Shown here: positions 1-6,360 of the stretch, piece by piece | Numbering within the stretch: position 1 is the stretch's first letter | Layout of the letters: the number at the start of each line of letters is the position of its first letter | Made by a program: the position numbers and the translations under genes | Origin: CAZAJT01 sp964485585 | Lineage (GTDB): Bacteria > Patescibacteriota > Microgenomatia > UBA1406 > GWC2-37-13 | Direction of reading: 5' to 3' | Assembly: GCA_964485585.1 (NCBI GenBank) | Contig: CAZAJT010000007.1 | Location: forward strand, 1 to 34,314 | Length of the DNA: 34,314 nucleotides | The notes under the pieces: generated by a model | Database searches by the model: none | The model's input: only the letters and a program-made list of their open reading frames with translations | Told to the model about the DNA's origin: nothing

Positions 1-830
1 GTTTATCGCTCACTCTTGGCGGCGGCGAAGTACGCATGACAGAGCTTAATTCAGCATTCTCTCTCTTTCCAAACCAGGGAAAACCGAGGAAACTCACGAG
101 CATTCTTGCGATAAAAGATAAACAAAATAAGCAATTATACGAGTTTAAAGATTTTAATTTCATTCAAGATGTTCGAAAATCATTGAAATATCCTAATTTT
201 CTCGCAATACCCGGAAAAAAAGTCGTCTCTCCTGAAGCTACCTTTATCATCTCGCATATTTTGCTTGATAACTATGCAAGAAGCATGGCGTTTGGCACAT
301 CATCATTTTTGAATATAGCAGGCAAGTCGGTTTCGGTGAAGACTGGTACCACGGATGACAAAAGAGATAACTGGACAATCGGCTTTACGCCAAATTTTCT
401 TACGACCGCTTGGGTTGGTAATAATGATAACACGCCAATGCACCCATATCTCACTTCCGGCATTACCGGCGCAGCACCGATATGGAATCGGGTTATGACT
501 TTTGTGCTGAAAAATCAGCCAAACCTCACGCCAATACGTCCGGAAACAGTGGTGGGAAGACAAGTTTGCTCTCTTACCGGTGAAGTTGTGTTTAAGAATG
601 AAAATGGAGGGAACGCGGAAAGCTGTGGCCCCCGTTTCGAGTTCTTTATCAGAGGCACCGAAGCTACCCGCGCAGCAATTCTAAGAGAATCGGTACCGGT
701 CAGCCGCGATACCGGTAAGCTTACAAAACTCGATGATCCTGCGGCAGAAATGCAGGAAAAAACAATTGTTAAAGACGGTTTTTCAACATACTGTGTTGAC
801 TGCGCACATGATCCCACACCTACTCCGTGA
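1..830 (+). CDS. Class A penicillin-binding protein, C-terminal part (5' truncated by window)
   Basis: C-terminal part of a bifunctional peptidoglycan glycosyltransferase/transpeptidase (PBP1a type). The reading frame is open from base 3, upstream of the first ATG at 36. The residues before that ATG (LSLTLGGGEVR) are the family's usual stretch between the SxN and KTG motifs, so the gene starts outside the window. The KTGT box of the transpeptidase is seen (SVSVKTGTTDD), followed by the conserved NWTIGFTPN and AWVGNND stretches. The catalytic SxxK and SxN motifs and the glycosyltransferase domain lie upstream. The tail after about residue 200 is polar, contains a short CVDC motif and ends in a Pro-Thr repeat. 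The protein should be a membrane-anchored cross-linking enzyme acting outside the cytoplasmic membrane. It stops with TGA, 65 bases before the cupin gene. Confidence 0.9.
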   Translation, partial: LSLTLGGGEVRMTELNSAFSLFPNQGKPRKLTSILAIKDKQNKQLYEFKDFNFIQDVRKSLKYPNFLAIPGKKVVSPEATFIISHILLDNYARSMAFGTSSFLNIAGKSVSVKTGTTDDKRDNWTIGFTPNFLTTAWVGNNDNTPMHPYLTSGITGAAPIWNRVMTFVLKNQPNLTPIRPETVVGRQVCSLTGEVVFKNENGGNAESCGPRFEFFIRGTEATRAAILRESVPVSRDTGKLTKLDDPAAEMQEKTIVKDGFSTYCVDCAHDPTPTP

Positions 831-857
831 CCATAAATTCAAGAAGTAACAATATGC

Positions 858-887
858 TTGTAATTTACAATACTACAAAGTTATAAT
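858..887 (+). promoter_or_regulatory. Sigma-70-type promoter of the cupin gene
   Basis: TTGTAA (858-863), an 18-base spacer, and a perfect TATAAT (882-887). The GTG start lies 8 bases after the -10 box, so the predicted transcript starts about at the start codon. The -35 box is half of a perfect 13-base palindrome, TTGTAA-T-TTACAA (858-870), which could be an operator. Confidence 0.6.
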
Positions 888-895
888 AAGTTTCT

Positions 896-1330
896 GTGAT
901 TGCAACAGTAAGTACAGAAACAGCAAAAAAAGTAACAACCTATGATCTGTCAAAAAATGAAAATGGATTTTTGATTGAATTGTTTAAGGATGGTAAAAAA
1001 ACTCCAGTATACCTCAGTAGCGCTAAACCTGGTGCGTTCAAAGGGTATCATCTTCATCGTGTCCGGGCGGCTCGCTACGTATGCATTAAAGGCACCATGA
1101 AAATCATCCTATATGTTCATGGGAAACGGGAAGAGCATATTTTGTCAGCCGAAAATCTTACCCGCCTTTACATTCCTCCAAATATACCGACTGGGCTGGA
1201 AAATATTGGTAATGAAGATGGATGGCTTGTTAACTACCCCGATCCTTCCTACAACCCGGATCTTCTGGATGAGCAGGTGGATTTCACTCAAGAAGAATGC
1301 GACAGCGGTGAATATTTAAAGAAAATTTAA
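896..1330 (+). CDS. RmlC-like cupin, possible sugar epimerase or isomerase
   Basis: A 144-residue single-domain protein with GTG start. It resembles dTDP-4-dehydrorhamnose 3,5-epimerase and related sugar-nucleotide cupins. The stretch KGYHLHRVRAARYVCIKG (about residues 43-60) matches the first cupin strand pair with its two His, and LYIPPNIPTGLEN (about 99-111) matches the second. The NYPDPSYNPDLLDE stretch resembles the RmlC C-terminal loop. Family members act on nucleotide sugars for surface polysaccharides. That fits the glycan cluster about 3 kb downstream but is inference; the exact reaction cannot be read from the sequence. The gene has its own promoter and apparently no leader. Its stop shares the palindrome TTAA with the stop of the convergent flavoprotein gene. 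It could also be a non-enzymatic cupin. Confidence 0.7.
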   Translation: MIATVSTETAKKVTTYDLSKNENGFLIELFKDGKKTPVYLSSAKPGAFKGYHLHRVRAARYVCIKGTMKIILYVHGKREEHILSAENLTRLYIPPNIPTGLENIGNEDGWLVNYPDPSYNPDLLDEQVDFTQEECDSGEYLKKI

Positions 1331-2541
1331 ATTTCTTCAGAACTACAAACAGAACAGTTCTCAGAAAGTGCTTTTCCATTTTGAAACGCAAGAAACGCTT
1401 TGTTGAACGGAAGAATGGAAAGGAAGAATCGCAGATCAGCTAGCCTCCTTAACCACCATCCAACCATTCCATAAATACTTATATTTTTTATCAATACTGC
1501 GGCCCACGATGGGCCGACGGGTATTGCATAGAATGGCGACTTCGCATGATAAGTTGCAAGTGGTTTACTTTGCAAACTGCGAATAATATTAGAGGCTACA
1601 AATCGACCATCTCCTATTGCTGTTTGTGCCATACCGGAATAAGAAGTAGCCGCCGCGTCACCTACCACATAAATAGTATCTAAGCCCATTGGATGAAGAT
1701 ATTCATCGACGATAACTCTCCCCTTTTTATCAAATGTAAACCCTGCTATTTTTTTGTACAACGCATTCGGGGTAACACCGGCAGTCCAGATAACGGTCTT
1801 TGTTTTCATCTCCATGTCTTTTAAATAAACCGTTTCCAATTCTTCTTTCAGAATTGCTCTATTGAGGAATATGTTCACGCCGAGTCGCTGTAATTGCGCA
1901 TGGATTTTTTGTGTAAAGTACTCTGGCAATGTCGGGAGGAGTCTTGGTGAAGAGCCGACAAGCTCAATAGTGACTAGTGATGAATCGAGATTGTGTTTTT
2001 TAGCAAGTTTTTTAGTGTAAACTGCGAGTTCACCAGCCACCTCTACACCGCTTGCGCCACCGCCCACGATGAGAATCGTGGCAACACAGACCTTGTCGTT
2101 GGCTGCATTTGATTGACAGTCAGCAAAAATCTCATGAAGATGTCGTTTCAGTTTTAATGCTTCCTGAATTGATTTGAACCCAAATGAATACTCTCGTAAA
2201 CCGGGCACGTTAAAATAAGCAGTTTCGCTTCCCAGCGCAAGGATGAGAATATCATAGTGGTAGGTTGATCCAGAAGCTCCTTTTAACTGATGGTTCGATG
2301 TATCAACATTAGTAATTGAATCGCATACAATTTCTGTATTTTTCCCTTGAAAAATATCCTGCAACGGAATACATACTTCAAGCGGAGATCTTCCCGTCAC
2401 CACGCGATACAGCGCTGGATGGTACTCAAAATGGGAGGTGTCTGAAATAAGGACAATCTTACTATTCGAATTCTTATATTTGGCTAAATCTAACGCAACT
2501 CGGACTCCCGCAAACCCTCCCCCCACAATAATTATTCGCAT
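1327..2541 (-). CDS. ndh: Type II NADH dehydrogenase-like FAD/NAD(P) oxidoreductase
   Basis: A 404-residue flavoprotein with two Rossmann dinucleotide folds. The N-terminal FAD motif is RIIIVGGGFAGV (residues 2-13) and the central NAD(P)H motif is ILIVGGGASGVEVAGELA (about residue 160). The C-terminal FAD contact is seen as IYVVGDAA. The C-terminus carries an amphipathic stretch (WWLRRLADLRFFLSILPF), as used by NDH-2 enzymes for membrane attachment. Family role: NADH oxidation at the membrane, passing electrons to quinone without proton pumping; whether this organism has quinones is unknown. The start is set at MRIIIVGGG because the upstream in-frame codons read back through the adjacent tRNA gene. 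An extended -10 box lies 7 bases before this ATG. Confidence 0.85.
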   Translation of the reverse strand: MRIIIVGGGFAGVRVALDLAKYKNSNSKIVLISDTSHFEYHPALYRVVTGRSPLEVCIPLQDIFQGKNTEIVCDSITNVDTSNHQLKGASGSTYHYDILILALGSETAYFNVPGLREYSFGFKSIQEALKLKRHLHEIFADCQSNAANDKVCVATILIVGGGASGVEVAGELAVYTKKLAKKHNLDSSLVTIELVGSSPRLLPTLPEYFTQKIHAQLQRLGVNIFLNRAILKEELETVYLKDMEMKTKTVIWTAGVTPNALYKKIAGFTFDKKGRVIVDEYLHPMGLDTIYVVGDAAATSYSGMAQTAIGDGRFVASNIIRSLQSKPLATYHAKSPFYAIPVGPSWAAVLIKNISIYGMVGWWLRRLADLRFFLSILPFNKAFLAFQNGKALSENCSVCSSEEI

Positions 2542-2548
2542 GCTCTTA

Positions 2549-2557
2549 AGTGTAGCA
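2549..2557 (-). promoter_or_regulatory. Extended -10 promoter of the ndh-like gene
   Basis: On the minus strand TGC-TACACT lies 7 bases before the ATG at 2541, so the transcript would begin about one base upstream of the start codon. No Shine-Dalgarno sequence fits in the gap. No -35 box is visible in the tRNA 3' end just upstream; read-through from the tRNA is also possible. Confidence 0.45.
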
Positions 2558-2570
2558 GAAAAAAGAATGG

Positions 2571-2645
2571 TGGTGCCGCCAAGAGGAATCGAACCTCTTA
2601 CCAATCGCTTATGAAACGACTGCTCTGCCGATGAGCTATGGCGGT
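2571..2645 (-). tRNA. tRNA with CAU anticodon (Met or Ile2), CCA encoded
   Basis: Cloverleaf on the minus strand. Acceptor ACCGCCA pairs with TGGCGGC except for an A1-C72 mismatch. The D-arm is GCTC/GAGC. The anticodon arm has loop TTCATAA (anticodon at + bases 2611-2613), the variable region is TGGTA, and the T-arm is AGAGG/CCTCT with loop TTCGATT. Discriminator A is followed by an encoded CCA. The anticodon stem lacks the three G-C pairs of an initiator tRNA. It is therefore elongator Met or the lysidine-modified Ile tRNA; sequence alone does not decide. The anticodon arm is identical to that of the tRNA at 3837-3908. Confidence 0.9.
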
Positions 2646-2657
2646 AAATTCACCTTA

Positions 2658-2685
2658 AGTATCAACGGCGGTAGATTTTTCTCAA
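2658..2685 (-). promoter_or_regulatory. Candidate promoter of the tRNA at 2571-2645
   Basis: Minus strand TTGAGA (+ bases 2680-2685), 16-base spacer, GATACT (+ bases 2658-2663). The predicted start falls about 6 bases before the mature tRNA 5' end. Confidence 0.4.
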
Positions 2686-2687
2686 GT

Positions 2688-3317
2688 TTATAGTTTTTTT
2701 TCTGCGAGGCGACCCGTCTCTTTGCGAAAATACTCTTTTATCTCTTCCCAATTAACTTCAATCAACAATTTGGGCATTGCACTCTCTTTCTCAGCGTCCT
2801 CAAAATAATCTAATGAACGCAGGATTGTATAAAAATGATCATCTAAAACACCATATTTCTTTTGATAAAACTCCAGCATCTGTTCAAGCCTATACTTTTT
2901 TGCAAGAAAATAAACATCTACAAGATCTCGTTTTGTTCCTCTATTTTCAATGGCATGAATTTTCATAGCAGCAATATCGGCAAGACTCGCTAACTGGATT
3001 CCTTCAAATAGCGTGGTTGACTCAAGTAATGGATATTTATAGCAGAATATACTGAATTTTGACTCGCCAATTTTTCCCCATACAGTGCCCCGCGCAGTAC
3101 CAGCCTGGACAAATTCTTGATAAGAACCAAGTTTGGTAGATAATTCTGCCTCGTTAAATTGTTCATGGGTAAAGAAATTGAGATCAACTGAGATTCGATG
3201 TCCAATCTGCAACGCTAAAGCAGTTCCTCCGGCAAGATATGCTTTTTTAATTTCAGCAACATCCGAAATTAACTGGATAGCCCGAAGTGTATCGGGAAGT
3301 AAGGTTTTTGTAAACAT
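2688..3317 (-). CDS. AbiEii-like nucleotidyltransferase toxin
   Basis: A 209-residue protein of the AbiEii/AbiGii nucleotidyltransferase family (DUF1814), the toxin half of type IV toxin-antitoxin or phage-abortive systems. The NTase signature is visible as AYLAGGTALALQIGHRIS followed by VDLNFF (residues 26-49), and the C-terminal family motif as MKIHAIENRGTKRDLVDVYFL. The second acidic residue of the expected D-x-D metal motif is Asn (D45-L46-N47), which could weaken or abolish catalysis. The gene overlaps the 3' end of the upstream antitoxin gene by 49 bases in another frame, typical of a translationally coupled pair. The pair lies between two CAU tRNA genes. The function call rests on family resemblance. 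Confidence 0.8.
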   Translation of the reverse strand: MFTKTLLPDTLRAIQLISDVAEIKKAYLAGGTALALQIGHRISVDLNFFTHEQFNEAELSTKLGSYQEFVQAGTARGTVWGKIGESKFSIFCYKYPLLESTTLFEGIQLASLADIAAMKIHAIENRGTKRDLVDVYFLAKKYRLEQMLEFYQKKYGVLDDHFYTILRSLDYFEDAEKESAMPKLLIEVNWEEIKEYFRKETGRLAEKKL

Positions 3318-3583
3318 GGTACTTGCGTTTTATCAACGCAGAGTATATCTGCCCAGAAATTACCGGTAGGTCGTGCAAGATCTTTTGTTCCCATAACTAC
3401 TTTTTTTATCTCATCTTTCCCATAGGTTTTGAGAAGCCAACGGATGTCAGAAAGATTTCCTCTGTCTAGCACTCGTTTTATTATAAGATGCGCACTTCTC
3501 TTGATCTCTAACTTTTCAAATTCTACGTCCCAAAAATAGGATTGGAAAGACTGCGGAAGTTCTTTCTTTGCTTCTTGTTTCAT
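3269..3583 (-). CDS. DUF6922-like antitoxin partner of the AbiEii-like toxin
   Basis: A 104-residue protein. It resembles the small proteins that commonly precede AbiEii genes: FWDVEFEKLEIKRSAHLIIKR, then LDRGNLSDIRWLLKTYGKDEIKKV, then NFWADIL near the end of the domain. The start is placed at MKQEAKKEL; the longer frame upstream runs into a palindromic repeat and is not protein-like. The start codon lies 6 bases after a perfect TATAAT. In this family arrangement the first protein neutralises the nucleotidyltransferase or represses the operon. I see no clear DNA-binding motif, so the antitoxin role is inferred from gene order and overlap. Confidence 0.7.
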   Translation of the reverse strand: MKQEAKKELPQSFQSYFWDVEFEKLEIKRSAHLIIKRVLDRGNLSDIRWLLKTYGKDEIKKVVMGTKDLARPTGNFWADILCVDKTQVPCLQKPYFPIHFGLSS

Positions 3584-3589
3584 GATATT

Positions 3590-3618
3590 ATTATAGTAAC
3601 CACCAAAGAAAATGTCAT
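3590..3618 (-). promoter_or_regulatory. Promoter of the AbiE-like operon, -35 inside a repeat
   Basis: Minus strand ATGACA (+ bases 3613-3618), exactly 17 bases of spacer, and TATAAT (+ bases 3590-3595). The -35 hexamer is the terminal inverted-repeat end of the palindromic element at 3613-3698. The ATG follows 6 bases after the -10 box, so transcription should start at the start codon. Confidence 0.65.
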
Positions 3619-3698
3619 CCCCGACTTGATCGGGGATCCAGAAAATAATCTGGATTCCCGCCTTCTCCTCCGAATCGGAGGGTTCGCTCGGAATGACA
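3613..3698. repeat. Palindromic intergenic repeat A (MITE-like)
   Basis: An 86-bp element bounded by TGTCATCC and GGAATGACA, made of successive hairpins: TCCCCGA/TCGGGGA, ATCCAGA/TCTGGAT and CTCCGA/CGGAG. It has no coding capacity. It shares its 6-bp ends with repeats B (19912-19981) and C (24762-24859) but has a different interior. Similar palindromes are, from memory, scattered through unrelated bacterial genomes. Confidence 0.75.
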
Positions 3699-3776
3699 AA
3701 AACGACATCCTGTTTTTTGCTAGCTATAGGAGTTCTTCCGGAAGTATTGCTCAGCATTATCTCCGTTTAACGCATG

Positions 3777-3814
3777 TGCCATCGGCAGGAGTCGAACCCA
3801 CTACCAATCGCTTA
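3777..3814 (-). pseudogene. Detached tRNA 3' half (anticodon 3' strand, T-arm, acceptor 3' strand)
   Basis: Minus strand TAAGCGAT, TGGTA, T-arm GTGGG-TTCGACT-CCTGC (pairs with two wobbles), then CGATGGC-A. The first 27 bases are identical to the matching part of the complete tRNA just upstream (+ bases 3848-3874), but the acceptor strand differs and has no 5' partner nearby. No CCA is encoded. It is a partial duplication or recombination remnant rather than a working tRNA. Confidence 0.65.
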
Positions 3815-3836
3815 CCGTGCCCGCATGTGCTCCCTG

Positions 3837-3908
3837 TGGCTGGGGTGGGAGTCGAACCCACTACCAATCGCTTATGAAACGACTGCTCTACCGCTGAGCT
3901 ACCCAGCC
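3837..3908 (-). tRNA. tRNA with CAU anticodon (Met or Ile2), CCA not encoded
   Basis: Complete 72-base cloverleaf: acceptor GGCTGGG/CCCAGCC (7 perfect pairs), D-arm GCTC/GAGC, anticodon loop TTCATAA, variable TGGTA, T-arm GTGGG/CCCAC with loop TTCGACT, discriminator A. The following bases are CAG, so CCA must be added. The 28 bases spanning the anticodon arm are identical to the tRNA at 2571-2645 while the acceptor and T-stems differ. That fits one being elongator Met and the other Ile2, or an ancient conversion. A minus-strand TATAAT (+ bases 3923-3928) precedes it. Confidence 0.92.
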
Positions 3909-3929
3909 AATTTTCTCCTTAAATTATAC

Positions 3930-3977
3930 TATAATCTTCATGTAGCACGTAGCATGTATCATGTAGCAAGTAGAAGG
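3930..3977 (+). promoter_or_regulatory. Candidate -10 box and ribosome binding site of the glycan operon
   Basis: TATAAT at 3930-3935 without a convincing -35, then a repeat-like leader. AAGGA at 3973-3977 lies 9 bases before the ATG at 3987 and is a well-placed Shine-Dalgarno sequence, unlike the leaderless-looking starts elsewhere in the window. Confidence 0.4.
3938..3972. repeat. Word-like degenerate repeat, vocabulary GTAGCA / CATGTA
   Basis: Short tract built from near-copies of CATGTAGCA, ACGTAGCA, TGTATCATG and CAAGTAG, immediately upstream of the first glycosyltransferase gene. It is not a hairpin and not coding. It is one of several tracts of this kind in the window (see 10668, 19206, 19862, 24711, 24910). 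Confidence 0.6.
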
Positions 3978-3986
3978 AATTAACTT

Positions 3987-4868
3987 ATGAAGCCTGAATT
4001 ATCGATTATCATTGTTTCCTACAATACCAAACAGATAACGAGAAACTGTGTCGAATCAATTTATGACTCAACTGCTCCTTGTGAAATCGTCGTCATTGAC
4101 AACCTGTCCACTGATGGATCACAGGAGATGTTGCAGGAATATCAAAAAAAACACAACAATTTTCATCTGATTCAGAATGCTCAAAATGTGGGCTTTGCGA
4201 AAGCAAACAATCAGGGAGTAAAAATCGCAAAAGGGGAATACATACTCTTTCTGAATTCAGATATTGTTGTGCTTGAGGATGCCATCCAGAAGCTCTTCAC
4301 ATACTACAAAGAAAATGAAAATCGTATCCATTTTCTCGGAGGAAAACTGCTCAACGCAGATAAAACGCCCCAAACTTCCTGCGGTCCGTCGTACTCGCTT
4401 GCGGTCGTATTTGCAGCACTCTTCTTACGAGGAGATTACTGGGGACTTACCCGGTACTCTCCAACGAAAGTGCAAGAAGTGGACTGGGTTTCTGGCGCTT
4501 GTATTTTAACAAAAAAAGAGTGCTTCGATGCGGTTGGAGGGTTTGATGAAAATATCTTTATGTACATGGATGAAATTGACTTGTTGTACCGAGCAAAACA
4601 AAAAGGACACCGAGTATTTTTCTATTCGAATGCCCAATTTATTCATCTTGGCTCAGCCTCAAGCAATAACCGAACCTACCCGATTCAACAGGTATTTAAG
4701 GGGTTGTTGTATTTCTACAAAAAGCATCACAACGGCTTGTCCTTACTTTTCCTGAAAATTATGCTACAATTAAAGTCGCTGATAGCGATATCAATCGGAA
4801 AAGCTACTCATAACCACTATTTGATTTCGACCTATGAAGAAGCTCTCAAACTTGCTCGTATGGATTAA
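3987..4868 (+). CDS. Family 2 glycosyltransferase (rhamnosyltransferase-like)
   Basis: A 293-residue GT-A-fold enzyme that moves a sugar from a nucleotide donor to a growing surface glycan. Domain landmarks in order: LSIIIVSYNTKQ (residues 4-15), EIVVIDNLSTDGS (about 33-45), NVGFAKANNQG, the LFLNSD metal/nucleotide site (about residue 93), WVSGACILTKKECFDAVGGFDE, and the DEIDLLYRAKQKG acceptor-side motif. No N-terminal membrane segment; the C-terminal 50 residues are basic and hydrophobic and may touch the membrane. It is the first gene of a long co-directional run and overlaps the next gene by 35 bases. Donor and acceptor cannot be told from the sequence. Confidence 0.9.
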   Translation: MKPELSIIIVSYNTKQITRNCVESIYDSTAPCEIVVIDNLSTDGSQEMLQEYQKKHNNFHLIQNAQNVGFAKANNQGVKIAKGEYILFLNSDIVVLEDAIQKLFTYYKENENRIHFLGGKLLNADKTPQTSCGPSYSLAVVFAALFLRGDYWGLTRYSPTKVQEVDWVSGACILTKKECFDAVGGFDENIFMYMDEIDLLYRAKQKGHRVFFYSNAQFIHLGSASSNNRTYPIQQVFKGLLYFYKKHHNGLSLLFLKIMLQLKSLIAISIGKATHNHYLISTYEEALKLARMD

Positions 4869-6360
4869 CGATAATATATTGAAACTCCTCATCGTACCAT
4901 TTATCTTTATCGCACCACTTTATCCAAAGCTCCCCTTTATCGATCTGGAATATACCTACATTTCAATTCGATTGGAAGATCTTTATGTTACGATCCTCGT
5001 ATTGGTTTTTGCTTTACAATTGTTTCGGAAAAAGGTACAATTACCGAAGAATTTTTCTCTTCTTTTTTTTCTTTTCTGGGGAGCTGTCTTTTTGTCTTTC
5101 CTCTTTGGTGCGTATATTCAAAATACCATACCGGTAACAAATATTGGATTCCTGCACGCAGCGCGAAGGATTGAATATATGAGTGTTTTTTTTATCGCAT
5201 TTTCAACAGTAAGAACAAAAAAAGACTTTTTTTTGTACTTGTATTTAATTGTTTTTGTTCTCGTACTAGTAAGTCTGTATGGGGTCGGCCAGAAATTTTT
5301 CGGATTTCCTGCGGTTTCGACCATGAATCCCGAGTTTGCGCTGGGACATCTCCTCTATCTTACCCCAGAGGCACGAGTCTCATCAACCTTCGGTGGCCAC
5401 TATGATTTTGCGGCCTACCTCGTATTCCTTATGCCGATAGTGCTTAGTGTATATATATGGAAACGGAATATTGTCTATTTCCTTATATTTTTCATCGGAC
5501 TTCTCGCACTCGTCCTAACCGCCTCCCGAATATCATCGATCGCTTACTTAGTGTCTATTATTTCCTTTCTCATCTTTCTGAGAAAACCAATGCTCCTGAT
5601 ATTAGTTGTTGTTCTCTCAATTGGGATGAGTTTTTTTTCAACCAATCTTACTTCCCGCTTCTTAAAAACGTTTCAGATAAGACAGATTTTCGTGAACGAA
5701 AAAACCGGTCAAGTCGTCGTGCCACAAAAAATTTCATCGAAAGAGCTGCCTGCAGGAAGTTTTTATGTTCAGTTAAAAACACAGCCTACTCCATCTAAAG
5801 AGTCTACACCTTCTGTCGGCGCCATAGATCCGACCTTAAGAGAAAGAATACTTTCGGATATTCGCGAGGAAGCATCGAAATCGGGAAAAGTATTGACGGC
5901 CACCGAGGAGGCATCTCTTTTGGCAAGAATTTATGCTAATCTGAAACCGATAAATACCGTCGTATCGGATATTTCTCTTGCAACTCGCATCCAAGTAGAA
6001 TGGCCGCGAGCTGTACGTGCATTTTTGAGAAATCCGGTCTTCGGTACCGGCCCATCATCAATCACGGAAGCAACCGATAATGATTACCTCAGATGGATTG
6101 GAGAAATAGGGGGCTTGGGTACAATACTATTCCTCACGATACTTTTTAAGTTAGTACAATTCGTCTGGTATCGATTACGGGAATTGGGAAATGCCGATAA
6201 GATTTTATACTACGGATTCTTATTTGGAATTTTTGGTTTGATTCTCAATGCTACATACATCGATGTGTTTGAAGCTTCAAAAGTAGCCTATCAATTCTGG
6301 ATGACCGCAGGATTTTACGTCGGTTCACTCTGTTTGGTCAAAAAAAATGGAAAAAAATAG
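4834..6360 (+). CDS. O-antigen ligase/polymerase-like membrane protein (Wzy/WaaL superfamily)
   Basis: A 508-residue multi-spanning protein, roughly ten hydrophobic segments: about residues 15-30, 50-62, 75-93, 112-160 and 190-275, then 425-450 and 465-500. A large soluble loop of about 150 residues (roughly 275-427), probably extracytoplasmic, separates the last helices. The family motif occurs at its end: NPVFGTGPSS then DNDYLRWIGEIGGLG. Where many members have His-Asn before the Tyr-Leu, this protein has Asp-Asn-Asp. Such proteins polymerise lipid-linked oligosaccharides or transfer them to an acceptor outside the membrane. Position between glycosyltransferases supports this. It overlaps the next gene by 14 bases. 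Confidence 0.8.
   Translation: MKKLSNLLVWINDNILKLLIVPFIFIAPLYPKLPFIDLEYTYISIRLEDLYVTILVLVFALQLFRKKVQLPKNFSLLFFLFWGAVFLSFLFGAYIQNTIPVTNIGFLHAARRIEYMSVFFIAFSTVRTKKDFFLYLYLIVFVLVLVSLYGVGQKFFGFPAVSTMNPEFALGHLLYLTPEARVSSTFGGHYDFAAYLVFLMPIVLSVYIWKRNIVYFLIFFIGLLALVLTASRISSIAYLVSIISFLIFLRKPMLLILVVVLSIGMSFFSTNLTSRFLKTFQIRQIFVNEKTGQVVVPQKISSKELPAGSFYVQLKTQPTPSKESTPSVGAIDPTLRERILSDIREEASKSGKVLTATEEASLLARIYANLKPINTVVSDISLATRIQVEWPRAVRAFLRNPVFGTGPSSITEATDNDYLRWIGEIGGLGTILFLTILFKLVQFVWYRLRELGNADKILYYGFLFGIFGLILNATYIDVFEASKVAYQFWMTAGFYVGSLCLVKKNGKK

Noticed and set aside
2542..2604. N-terminal extension of the ndh-like protein
   Set aside because: The extra codons translate the adjacent tRNA gene. The natural start is MRIIIVGGG at 2541, preceded by an extended -10 box.
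3584..3757. Upstream extension of the antitoxin reading frame
   Set aside because: It runs through palindromic repeat A and gives repeat-derived residues; the ATG at 3583 has its own promoter.
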